A stretch of 64,000 nucleotides of DNA, from the NCBI RefSeq assembly GCF_900156415.1, contig NZ_FTNM01000002.1, forward strand, positions 744,001 to 808,000, given 5' to 3'. How positions within the stretch are numbered: the first letter of the stretch is position 1; every line of letters begins with the position of its first letter. The notes beneath the pieces were generated by a model. That model was not told where the DNA came from, did no database searches, and saw nothing but the letters and a program-made list of their open reading frames with translations. Source of the stretch: Pontibacter lucknowensis (GTDB lineage: Bacteria > Bacteroidota > Bacteroidia > Cytophagales > Hymenobacteraceae). Shown here piece after piece: positions 56,101 through 64,000 of this stretch. A program made the translations under genes and the position numbers.

Positions 56101-58533
56101 ATGATAAAAAATCTAGTCATAGTCGAGTCACCGGCCAAGGCCAAAACGATTGAAGGATACCTGGGAAAAGATTTTGTGGTGAAATCGAGTTTCGGCCATG
56201 TGCGGGACCTGCCTAAAGACAACAACGCCATCGATATCAAAAATAAGTTTAAACCCACTTATGTGATATCGAGCGACAAAAAAGACGTCGTTTCACAGCT
56301 AAAGAAACTTGCCAAGGAAGCCGAAACGGTATGGCTCGCATCGGACGACGACCGCGAAGGAGAAGCCATTTCGTGGCACCTGACCGAAGCCCTGAACTTG
56401 AACGAAGCCAAAACACGCCGCATTGTTTTCCGGGAAATCACCAAAAACGCTATCCTTAACGCTATCAGCACACCGCGTGGTATCGACATGGACCTCGTGA
56501 ATGCGCAGCAGGCCCGCCGCGTGCTGGACCGCCTGGTAGGTTTTGAGCTCTCACCGGTACTCTGGAAAAAGATCAAAACAGGCCTCTCAGCTGGTCGTGT
56601 GCAGTCTGTGGCTGTGCGCCTGGTGGTGGAGCGTGAGCGTGAGATCGAGAAGTTCAACGCTGAGTCGAGCTTCCGGATCACTGCCCAGTTTGATGTGCAG
56701 GGCAAAACCCTGGAGGCGGAGTTGCCTGCTAAATTCAAAACCGAGGAAGAGGCACAGGCTTTCCTGCAACGATGTGTCGGAGCTGACTATACAATTGGCA
56801 ACCTGGAGACGAAACCGCTCAAGCGCAGCCCCGCCCCTCCTTTTACGACCTCTACCCTGCAGCAGGAGGCCAGCCGCAAGCTGTACTTCTCAGTTGCCCA
56901 GACCATGACGGTAGCACAGCGCCTGTACGAGGCTGGTAAAATCTCCTACATGCGTACTGACTCCCTCAACTTATCGGACGAGGCGATCCAAGGCGCATCC
57001 AGCGCGATACGCAACTCCTTTGGGGAGAAGTTCGTGAAGACCCGTCGTTTCAAAACGAAGTCTTCCGGAGCGCAGGAGGCACACGAGGCCATCCGCCCAA
57101 CCGACTTCTCGCAAATAGTAGCGAGCAGCGACCGCAACGAGCAGCGACTGTACGAACTGATCTGGAAGCGTGCCATTGCCTCTCAAATGGCTGATGCCGA
57201 AATTGAGAAAACAACTGCCACGATCGATATCTCCACGCAGCCCGACAAACTGGTGGCTACCGGAGAGGTGATCAAGTTCGAAGGATTCCTGAAGGTATAC
57301 ATCGAGTCGAAAGACGATGAAGAAGGTAGTGACGAAGATGTAAAGGGCATGTTGCCTCCCTTAAGTATAGGCCAGCAGCTTGGCTTACGGCAGATGCAGG
57401 CAACACAGCGCTACTCCCGTCCTGCGCCAAGGTATACAGAAGCCAGCCTAGTAAAAAAACTGGAAGAAATGGGTATAGGCCGACCATCTACCTACGCTCC
57501 TACCATCTCAACTATCCAGAAACGTGGTTATGTTGAGAAGGACAGCAGAGAAGGTAAAGAGCGCAAGTTCAACGTCCTGACGCTTAAAAATGACCAGATC
57601 AGCGCGCAGACCAAAACCGAGATCACAGGTGCGGAGAAGAGCAAGCTCTTCCCCACGGATATGGCCATGGTGGTGAACGATTTCCTGGTAGAACATTTCC
57701 CGAATGTGATCGATTACTCATTCACAGCCCGTGTAGAGGCTGAGTTTGACGAGATCGCTCACGGGCAGCAGGAATGGGAACAAATGCTGGAGAATTTCTA
57801 CGAGAAATTCCATAAGCGCATTGAAAACAGCGAAAACATTAACCGTGCCGACGTTTCTGGTGCACGTGAGATAGGTATAGATCCTGTGTCAGGGCAGAAG
57901 ATCATAGCCAAACTAGGACGCTTCGGTCCCTACGTGCAGCTGGGAGAAGAAAATCCGGATACAGGTGATAAACCAGTCTACGCCAGCCTGCGCAAAGGCC
58001 AGTTCATAGAAAGCCTGACATTGGAAGACGCCCTGGACTTGTTCAAACTGCCACGCATCGTCGGGGTGTATGAGGACAAGGAGATGAAGGCTGCCATCGG
58101 TCGCTTCGGTCCTTACATCAGCCACGCCAGCAAGTTCTACTCTCTGCCCAAGACACTGGACCCGATGACGGTAACGGCAGATGAAGCCATTGCTCTCATT
58201 GAAGCGAAGCGGAAGGCCGATGCCGAAAAACTCATCAAGACTTTCCCGGAAAATCCGGATGTGCAGGTGCTCAATGGCAGGTATGGCCCTTACATCGTAG
58301 TGGGCAAGAAAAACGTGAAGATCCCGAAAGGGAAAGAACCGGCTGATCTTACCCTGCAGGAATGTCTGGACCTGGCGGAGCAGACACCCGAGAAGAAGGG
58401 TCGTGGCGGATTCAAGAAGAAAGCCGAAACAGCCACAGCTGAAAAGAAACCGGCCACCAAGAAAACAGCTGCCAAGAAGGCCGCCGCTAAAAAACCGGCC
58501 GCCAAGAAAACGGGCACGGCGAAGAAGAAATAA
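56101..58533 (+). CDS. topA: DNA topoisomerase I
   Basis: An 810-residue type IA topoisomerase that relaxes negative supercoils. The N-terminal Toprim domain (MIKNLVIVESPAKAKTIEGYL in part, DDDREGEAISWHL) is followed by the catalytic tyrosine, about Tyr283, in SYMRTDS. Instead of zinc fingers, the C-terminal half has repeats with GRFGPYV/GRYGPYI motifs (about 605-740), followed by a lysine/alanine-rich tail of about 35 residues that probably binds DNA. This C-terminal form is usual in Bacteroidota. It is monocistronic with a terminator 6 bp after the stop. Confidence 0.98.
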   Translation: MIKNLVIVESPAKAKTIEGYLGKDFVVKSSFGHVRDLPKDNNAIDIKNKFKPTYVISSDKKDVVSQLKKLAKEAETVWLASDDDREGEAISWHLTEALNLNEAKTRRIVFREITKNAILNAISTPRGIDMDLVNAQQARRVLDRLVGFELSPVLWKKIKTGLSAGRVQSVAVRLVVEREREIEKFNAESSFRITAQFDVQGKTLEAELPAKFKTEEEAQAFLQRCVGADYTIGNLETKPLKRSPAPPFTTSTLQQEASRKLYFSVAQTMTVAQRLYEAGKISYMRTDSLNLSDEAIQGASSAIRNSFGEKFVKTRRFKTKSSGAQEAHEAIRPTDFSQIVASSDRNEQRLYELIWKRAIASQMADAEIEKTTATIDISTQPDKLVATGEVIKFEGFLKVYIESKDDEEGSDEDVKGMLPPLSIGQQLGLRQMQATQRYSRPAPRYTEASLVKKLEEMGIGRPSTYAPTISTIQKRGYVEKDSREGKERKFNVLTLKNDQISAQTKTEITGAEKSKLFPTDMAMVVNDFLVEHFPNVIDYSFTARVEAEFDEIAHGQQEWEQMLENFYEKFHKRIENSENINRADVSGAREIGIDPVSGQKIIAKLGRFGPYVQLGEENPDTGDKPVYASLRKGQFIESLTLEDALDLFKLPRIVGVYEDKEMKAAIGRFGPYISHASKFYSLPKTLDPMTVTADEAIALIEAKRKADAEKLIKTFPENPDVQVLNGRYGPYIVVGKKNVKIPKGKEPADLTLQECLDLAEQTPEKKGRGGFKKKAETATAEKKPATKKTAAKKAAAKKPAAKKTGTAKKK

Positions 58534-58538
58534 CCAGG

Positions 58539-58567
58539 AAAAGCCGCTCTAAAATGAGCGGCTTTTT
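58539..58567 (+). terminator. Intrinsic terminator after topA
   Basis: AAAAGCCGCTC (58539-58549) pairs with GAGCGGCTTTT (58556-58566), and the T-run continues. Confidence 0.85.
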
Positions 58568-58679
58568 TACGTCCCTTCTGCAGGTATAGGTATAAGGTTT
58601 TCTATAGGATCACCCGGCGGATAAATAAACCCGAATGGCGTACACAGAGTAAATTACAGGAGATCAAATCAGCAGATGC

Positions 58680-59378
58680 ATGTCTAAGAAAAGAATTGTA
58701 GCGCTTACAGGAGCAGGTATAAGTGCGGAAAGCGGCATCGCTACCTTCCGCGATGCAAACGGACTTTGGGAAGGGCATGATGTGATGGAAGTGGCCTCCC
58801 CACAGGGCTGGCGTAAGAATCCGGAACTTGTGCTGGACTTCTACAACCAGCGACGGAAAAATGCACACAACGTTCAACCCAATGCCGGCCACAAAATACT
58901 GGCTGAACTAGAGCAGGACTTTGAGGTCAAGATCATTACGCAGAACGTGGATGACCTGCACGAGCGGGCCGGCTCTACTGATGTGATTCACCTCCATGGC
59001 AAACTTTTCGAGAGCCGCAGTACACTTGATCCTAAGCTGGTTTATCCGATAGAAGGCTGGCAGCTGAACCTCGGCGATAAATGTGCACGCGGCTCCCAGC
59101 TCCGCCCCAATATCGTGTGGTTTGGTGAGCCTGTTCCGATGATGGAGCAGGCCATGGCAGAAACCTTGTGTGCAGATATCTTTCTGGTTGTGGGCACTTC
59201 CCTGGTGGTATATCCCGCTGCCGGTCTTGTGGACCTGGTTCCGGATGAAGCGCCGATCTTTGTGGTAGACCCCAATCTCCCCTATATGCGGCCCCGGCCA
59301 AACCTGCATCTGTTCGAAGAGAAAGCCAGCACAGGTATGGTAAAAGTAGCTGAACTGTTACGGGAAAAGCACCGCTAG
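58680..59378 (+). CDS. cobB: Sirtuin-type NAD-dependent protein deacylase (CobB-like)
   Basis: 232 residues. NAD-binding GAGISAESGIATFRD (11-25), the catalytic QNVDDLH with His106 in HLHG, and VGTSLVVYPAA are intact. Tyr55 and Arg58 (FYNQRR) match the pair that gives class III sirtuins desuccinylase and demalonylase activity. The zinc-binding cysteines are nearly gone: only Cys135 remains where family members carry up to four. E. coli CobB is also reduced here, so loss need not abolish activity. It is cytoplasmic and stands alone on the plus strand after topA. Confidence 0.93.
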   Translation: MSKKRIVALTGAGISAESGIATFRDANGLWEGHDVMEVASPQGWRKNPELVLDFYNQRRKNAHNVQPNAGHKILAELEQDFEVKIITQNVDDLHERAGSTDVIHLHGKLFESRSTLDPKLVYPIEGWQLNLGDKCARGSQLRPNIVWFGEPVPMMEQAMAETLCADIFLVVGTSLVVYPAAGLVDLVPDEAPIFVVDPNLPYMRPRPNLHLFEEKASTGMVKVAELLREKHR

Positions 59379-59668
59379 CCGGATTTTACACCCCTTCTGT
59401 TTGAAGCCCAGAAGAGCATGTACTCCTATCCGCGAGATTTGACGACAGTCACGCTGGGACAGGTTTGTCTGCCTGCTAACGCAGTTTATCGACATTATCT
59501 GCCCGTTCATCCTGTTCTGAAAATATTTCTAGCTAATGTTTAAACCTTAGCCTCCCTTCTGTATTCTAAAGATAGCAACAGCAGGGCTCCATACCGCTTG
59601 CTGATGATCTTACGCTTAATTATCCGATTACTTAATAGACCATCACTACTACTCAATTCTACAATCTG

Positions 59669-62455
59669 ATGAGAAAATTATTCTCTCTGCTGATCATGTT
59701 GATCAGCTTTTCACAGGTATACGCACAAACCGTAACCGGCACGGTGCAGAGTGCCACGGACAAAAGCGGCTTGCCGGGCGCCAGCGTCGTAATGAAGCGT
59801 GCAGCCAGCGAGGCAATCCTGACCACGATGACTGATGGCCAGGGCGCTTTCCGCTTTGAGCGGGTTCCTTCTGGTAATTATACCCTGGAGGTTCGTTTCC
59901 TGGGTTATGACATGCTGTCAAAGCCGGTGCAGGTGGCACAGGCACCTGTCAATTTGGGTGTGCTGAGCATGCAGGAGCAAAACACCAGACTGGGTGAAGT
60001 GCAGATTATCGGCCGTGCACCGCTTGGTGAGCAAAAAGGTGATACTTCCCAATTCAATGCCAAGGCCTTCAAGACAGCGCCTGATGCCAGTGCCGAGGAC
60101 TTAGTGACTAAAATGCCGGGAGTGCAGGTACAGGATGGTCGTATTCAGGCACAGGGCGAAGAAGTACGCCAGGTGATGATCGACGGAAAACGCTATACCG
60201 GTGAGGATGTAACCTCGGCCATGCGTAACATCTCTTCTGACATGATCGAGAATGTGCAGATATTTGACGCCCAGAGCGATCAGGCTGCCTTCAGTGGCTT
60301 TGATGATGGCAACCGCCTCAAGACGATCAACTTCATAACCCGTAAAGACCGCCGTCAGGGTTATACGGGTAAGATCTCCGCGGGCTACGGTACTGATGAC
60401 CGGTACATGGCCGGTGCCGCTGTCAACTACTTCAACAACGACCGTCGCATCACGGTAACAGGCCTGACCAACAACATCAACATGTTTGACTTCTCGATCG
60501 GTGAAACACCAGGTGGTGGCATGCGTGGTCGAAGAGGCGGCTGGGGCGGTGGCTCCCCGATTGGTATTATCAACACCAACAACTTCGGCATCAACTACCA
60601 GGACAAGTGGGGTAAGAAAATGGATGTGAGCGCCAACTACAACTACACCAACCGCGATATCATCAACGACCAGTACCGTTTCCGTGACTTTGTTTCCGAT
60701 GATGCTGGTCTGCAGTATACTGAGTATGCCGACAACCGAGACCGTGAAGACGGTCATCGCCTGAACATGCGTTTGCAGTACAACATCAATGAGAACAACC
60801 GCCTTTTGGTAACTCCTAGCCTGCGTGTGCAGAATGATAACAGCTTTACTGGCAGAAACGCCCGCACCTTTGATCTGGAAGGCACGCTTTCGGAGTCGCT
60901 TAACCGCGCAAGCTCTGACAACACCTCCTTCAACTTCAACAACAACATCCTCTATTCAAAGCGTTTCGGTGACTCTGGCCGCATTCTGACGACTAACTTC
61001 AATACGAGCATCAACAATGTAGATGGAGATGGCTATCAGTTTGAGCAGACCGAGAACTTTGAAAACCCTGATAGAAACGTGCTCCGCGACCAGTACATTC
61101 GCCTAGACCGCAAAAACTTCAGCTGGTCAGGCAGCACCAACTACTCGCAGCGCCTGGGTGAAAAATCCCGCTGGCAGTTAGAGTATAGCATTGGCAACCA
61201 GATGCGTGACTCAGACCGCAGAACCTACGACTACATGGAAACAGCCGGTGGATATACAAACTTCAATACACCGCTGAGCAGCACCTTCAAGAGCGATTAC
61301 CTCTCTCAGAACATAGGCCCAAGCTACCAGTACCGCGACGACAAAGCCAGACTTCAGCTGAATGCCCGTTACCAGTACGCGACACTGAACACGGACAGCC
61401 AGTTTCCGGTTGATTTGGCTCCACTGGAGCGTAAGTTCAACAATTTCCTCCCGTCGGCTGAGTACGAGTACAAGTTCTCTAACTCTCAGAACCTGACCCT
61501 GAACTTCAGAACCAGCACCAACGTGCCATCTGTAGAGCAGCTGCAGGAAGTGCTGGACATCTCTAACCCGCTGCAGGCACGCATCGGTAACGCAGACCTG
61601 GATCAAGATTACCAGAGCCGTCTGAACATCCGCTACCGCAACTTCAATGCGGAGACAAACCGCGTGTTCTTTATCGGCATGTTCGGTACGATGACCAACA
61701 ACTACGTAGCCAACAGCGTGTACACGACTAACGTACCTGAAGGTATAGCTGAAGGATATGAATTGCGCCCGGGTGCCCGCCTGAGCCGCCCTGTAAACCT
61801 GGATGGGCACTACAATGTGCGTTCATTCTTCAACTACGGGCAGCCGCTTAATTTTATCAGCTCTAACTTTAATGTGAATGGTACGGTGGGTTATTCCAGA
61901 ATACCAGGTATGATTGACGAACAGATCAACTATGCCAATAACACTAACCTGGGTGCCGGTATTAACATCAGCAGCAACATCAGCGAAAAAATAGACTTCT
62001 CAGTGTCCACTTTCTCGAGCTACAACATTGTGTCAAACACACTGCGTACGACTCAGAACAACAATTACTTCAACCAGAACACCAGCGTTCGCTACAACTG
62101 GATCCTTTGGAAAGACCTGGTATACCGCACCGAGCTGAACCACCAGTACAACTCTGGTCTCTCAGCTGGAGTGGACAACAGCTTCCTGCTTTGGAACATG
62201 AGCCTTGGCAAGAAGATCTTCAAAGACAAACAGGGTGAGATCAGCCTGAGCGTGAATGACCTGATGAACCAGAATGTGAGCATTCGTCGCAATATCACGG
62301 AGTCTTATGTAGAGGATGTGCAGTCCACTGTGCTGCAGCGCTTCTTCATGCTGACTTTCTCTTATAACATCCGCAGCTTCAAAGGAGCACCGGCTACTGA
62401 AGAGAACATGCAGCGTGGTCCGGGAATGTACCGCGGTCGTCCGGGATCAAACTAA
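59669..62455 (+). CDS. Outer-membrane TonB-receptor-like beta-barrel protein with carboxypeptidase-regulatory domain
   Basis: 928 residues. A signal peptide (LLIMLISFSQVYAQ) is followed by a CarboxypepD_reg-like domain (about 22-105) with GLPGASVVMK and GNYTLEVRFLGY. A plug-like domain (about 110-225) carries AEDLVTKMPGVQVQDGRI in part and GFDDGNRLKTINFITRKD. A large barrel (about 230-915) has a Gly/Arg-rich loop near 285-298. The family is the OMP_b-brl_3 type (PF14905). No SusD partner or TonB box is seen nearby, so the substrate is unknown. The 290-bp upstream spacer shows no gene or clear promoter. Confidence 0.93.
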   Translation: MRKLFSLLIMLISFSQVYAQTVTGTVQSATDKSGLPGASVVMKRAASEAILTTMTDGQGAFRFERVPSGNYTLEVRFLGYDMLSKPVQVAQAPVNLGVLSMQEQNTRLGEVQIIGRAPLGEQKGDTSQFNAKAFKTAPDASAEDLVTKMPGVQVQDGRIQAQGEEVRQVMIDGKRYTGEDVTSAMRNISSDMIENVQIFDAQSDQAAFSGFDDGNRLKTINFITRKDRRQGYTGKISAGYGTDDRYMAGAAVNYFNNDRRITVTGLTNNINMFDFSIGETPGGGMRGRRGGWGGGSPIGIINTNNFGINYQDKWGKKMDVSANYNYTNRDIINDQYRFRDFVSDDAGLQYTEYADNRDREDGHRLNMRLQYNINENNRLLVTPSLRVQNDNSFTGRNARTFDLEGTLSESLNRASSDNTSFNFNNNILYSKRFGDSGRILTTNFNTSINNVDGDGYQFEQTENFENPDRNVLRDQYIRLDRKNFSWSGSTNYSQRLGEKSRWQLEYSIGNQMRDSDRRTYDYMETAGGYTNFNTPLSSTFKSDYLSQNIGPSYQYRDDKARLQLNARYQYATLNTDSQFPVDLAPLERKFNNFLPSAEYEYKFSNSQNLTLNFRTSTNVPSVEQLQEVLDISNPLQARIGNADLDQDYQSRLNIRYRNFNAETNRVFFIGMFGTMTNNYVANSVYTTNVPEGIAEGYELRPGARLSRPVNLDGHYNVRSFFNYGQPLNFISSNFNVNGTVGYSRIPGMIDEQINYANNTNLGAGINISSNISEKIDFSVSTFSSYNIVSNTLRTTQNNNYFNQNTSVRYNWILWKDLVYRTELNHQYNSGLSAGVDNSFLLWNMSLGKKIFKDKQGEISLSVNDLMNQNVSIRRNITESYVEDVQSTVLQRFFMLTFSYNIRSFKGAPATEENMQRGPGMYRGRPGSN

Positions 62456-62469
62456 TAGACATACCAGCT

Positions 62470-62514
62470 ATAAACAGAGGCGGCCTGCAAGATTTGCAGG
62501 CCGCCTCTGTTTAT
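62470..62514. terminator. Bidirectional terminator between the beta-barrel receptor and menC
   Basis: ATAAACAGAGGCGGCCTGCAA (62470-62490, 21 nt) pairs perfectly with its complement at 62494-62514 around a GAT loop, between converging genes. Confidence 0.85.
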
Positions 62515-62538
62515 AGCTCTTACTAAGGTATAGACAAC

Positions 62539-63612
62539 CTATTTGGGCAGTTCGCCCCAGGAGCCATCTCCATACCGGAGCCAGCCTTTGTCTATCTGAA
62601 GTGGAGAAGCCACATTGTTGTGGTAAAGCTGGCCAGTGCCCAGTCCCTGCGGCATATCGATCGCGTAATTGGCCGTGAACTGACTGATCGCATTGAGCCC
62701 GATGTTCGATTCCAGTGCCGAAGTCATCCACCAGCCTATGCCGCGCTCCCTTGCCATATCGATCCAGTCAGCACTCGCTTGCAGTCCTCCTACTAAGGTT
62801 GGCTTCAGGATGATGTATTGCGGCTTTATAAAGTCTAATAATGCAGCCTGTTTCGTGGCATCCTGCACCCCGATCAGTTCTTCGTCAAGGGCGATAGGTA
62901 CAGGCGTATAGGCACAGAGTTGCTGCATCTGTTCAGGCTGCCCCTGCCGGATGGGTTGTTCGATGGAATGCAGGCTATACCTGGCCAGGCGCTCCAGTTT
63001 CCGGAAAGCATCTTCCGGAGCAAAAGCACCGTTTGCATCCACCCGAATGGTGAGGTCATCCGGCCCCGCCACTTCCCGGATCTGATGCAGTATGTCAAGC
63101 TCGGTGGCAAAATCCAAACTGCCTATTTTCAGCTTCAGGCAGGTATAGCCTTCATCCAGCTTCTTACTGATCTGCTGCTGCATAAAATCCTTCTCCCCCA
63201 TCCAGACCAAACCATTGATCGGTATACCTGTGGTCCCCTGACTAAAGTCATTCATAAATAGTATTTTCCTGCCCCCCTGCTGCAGATCCTGCCATGCTGT
63301 TTCGAGCGCAAACCGTATGGATGGCCATTCGACTAGTTCATCAGACTTTAAAAGCTTATGCAGCTCATCTGCTGTGAATTGCCGCTGCCGAACTTCCTCC
63401 GATAGCTGGTTAAGTTTAGATTCCAGGTCAGGACGTGCATCGATGCTCAAACCTGGGAGTGGCGCACACTCACCCACTCCGGTCATGCCAGGCCTGTCTG
63501 AATCGTGCAGGTGCAGGTAGTATACCTGATGCGTTCGCATAGCGCCACGTGAAGTGCGGGCATCAAATTTAAACTGAAGTTGATGAGGTGTAACTGTCAG
63601 AAATAAAGGCAT
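62539..63612 (-). CDS. menC: o-Succinylbenzoate synthase, enolase superfamily
   Basis: A 357-residue enzyme of menaquinone synthesis that dehydrates SHCHC to o-succinylbenzoate. The superfamily residues are visible: LKLKIG (KxK acid/base), RVDANGAF (metal Asp), SIEQPI and ALDEELIG (metal Glu/Asp), and the second lysine in ILKPTLVGG. A dipeptide epimerase would share the fold, but the KPTLVGG block and the Bacteroidota setting favour MenC. No other men genes lie in the window. It carries four or five AGGTATAG words. Confidence 0.88.
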   Translation of the reverse strand: MPLFLTVTPHQLQFKFDARTSRGAMRTHQVYYLHLHDSDRPGMTGVGECAPLPGLSIDARPDLESKLNQLSEEVRQRQFTADELHKLLKSDELVEWPSIRFALETAWQDLQQGGRKILFMNDFSQGTTGIPINGLVWMGEKDFMQQQISKKLDEGYTCLKLKIGSLDFATELDILHQIREVAGPDDLTIRVDANGAFAPEDAFRKLERLARYSLHSIEQPIRQGQPEQMQQLCAYTPVPIALDEELIGVQDATKQAALLDFIKPQYIILKPTLVGGLQASADWIDMARERGIGWWMTSALESNIGLNAISQFTANYAIDMPQGLGTGQLYHNNVASPLQIDKGWLRYGDGSWGELPK

Positions 63613-63752
63613 AATAGCATCAGTTTAGTCTTACTAATATCGGCTTATCGAAAACAAAGTACGTAGAAAATGAGTTAATACGACAGTTAGAAGCACTTTA
63701 ATGCATTCCCTCCGCTGCATTAACCTGCTTCTGTATCTCCAGCATACCCCAG

Positions 63753-64000
63753 ATGCCTATGAACATACTGACTGCTTCTATCAACAAGACCACGCTCGAG
63801 CGGTTTAACCAGATCCGGACTCAGACTGAAAAAATTTGCGCTCCCCTCGAACCAGAAGATACTGTGGTGCAACCGATGGTGGATGTGAGTCCACCAAAAT
63901 GGCACATGGCCCATTCTACCTGGTTTTTCGAGCAGTTTGTATTAGGGCCATACCTCAAAAACTACAGGGTGTTTCATCCAAGCTATGCCTTTTTGTTCAA
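63753..64000 (+). CDS. egtB: Ergothioneine biosynthesis protein EgtB-like (partial, 3' end outside window)
   Basis: The plus frame is open from ATG 63753 (or 63759) to the window end, about 82 codons. The translation contains RTQTEKICAPLEPEDTVVQP and then SPPKWHMAHSTWFFEQFVL, the N-terminal DinB-like domain of EgtB with the first iron-ligand histidine region (WHxAHxTWFFE). EgtB is an iron sulfoxide synthase that joins hercynine and a thiol in ergothioneine synthesis. The FGE-sulfatase domain that should follow is beyond the window. Some homologues make ovothiol instead (OvoA), which cannot be excluded from this fragment. Confidence 0.82.
   Translation, partial: MPMNILTASINKTTLERFNQIRTQTEKICAPLEPEDTVVQPMVDVSPPKWHMAHSTWFFEQFVLGPYLKNYRVFHPSYAFLF

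Overview
The window looks like chromosomal core DNA of a Bacteroidota bacterium, order Cytophagales, probably Hymenobacteraceae and perhaps near Pontibacter. The genus is an inference; the phylum rests on several observations. These are Porin_10 and OMP_b-brl families, a miaB / sigma-54 activator / lptE / TPR / secG / groESL run, DUF4159 and Nif3-DUF164 neighbours, few Shine-Dalgarno sites, and several promoters matching the Bacteroidota -7 element TAnnTTTG. I saw no rRNA, CRISPR array, insertion sequence or prophage.

Layout. 1-6 kb: a porin fragment, lpxK (lipid A 4'-kinase), a small lipoprotein, the nif3-DUF164 pair, a TPR protein and pabB (folate). 7-14.4 kb: miaB, a receiver-less sigma-54 activator, lptE, an acidic TPR protein, secG, then groES-groEL behind a palindromic control region. 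14.4-24.5 kb: a lipoprotein, a POT peptide transporter divergent from pckA, rsmE, DUF4159, a membrane-anchored protein and smc. 24.5-29.1 kb, minus strand: MmcQ/YjbR, a PlsC-like acyltransferase, a beta-barrel protein, a patatin overlapping an MBL hydrolase, and accA. 29.3-30 kb: three identical tRNA-Asp genes followed by a hexanucleotide array. 30-33 kb: gmd and fcl (GDP-L-fucose synthesis) and a DUF481 protein. 33-42 kb: an unrecognised CNCGH protein, an HD phosphohydrolase, rmuC, a pirin, an XRE/S24 regulator divergent from a secreted S8 protease, and recQ. 42-45 kb: a 16-cysteine copper-storage-like protein, a four-TM membrane protein, agmatinase and a fused AdoMet decarboxylase/spermidine synthase.

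45.4-55.4 kb is the most distinctive region. It is a minus-strand operon, parA - giant soluble poly-HAMP chemoreceptor - cheW - cheY - cheB - cheA - cheC. The receptor has no membrane segment and carries nine units repeated at exactly 276 bp (92 residues). CheB has lost its phospho-acceptor aspartate, and no cheR is visible. A ParA next to a soluble receptor recalls ParA-positioned cytoplasmic chemosensory clusters. 55.4-64 kb: SixA phosphatase, topA, a sirtuin, a TonB-receptor-like barrel protein, menC and the start of egtB.

A short word, AGGTATAG / CTATACCT, is scattered through the whole window in genes and spacers. I counted roughly 90 copies of its 7-base core by eye, where about 8 are expected by chance. 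A tandem array of the same hexamer lies after the tRNA-Asp cluster, and the word also forms the stem of one terminator. Long stretches of highly expressed genes (secG-groEL, pckA) lack it.
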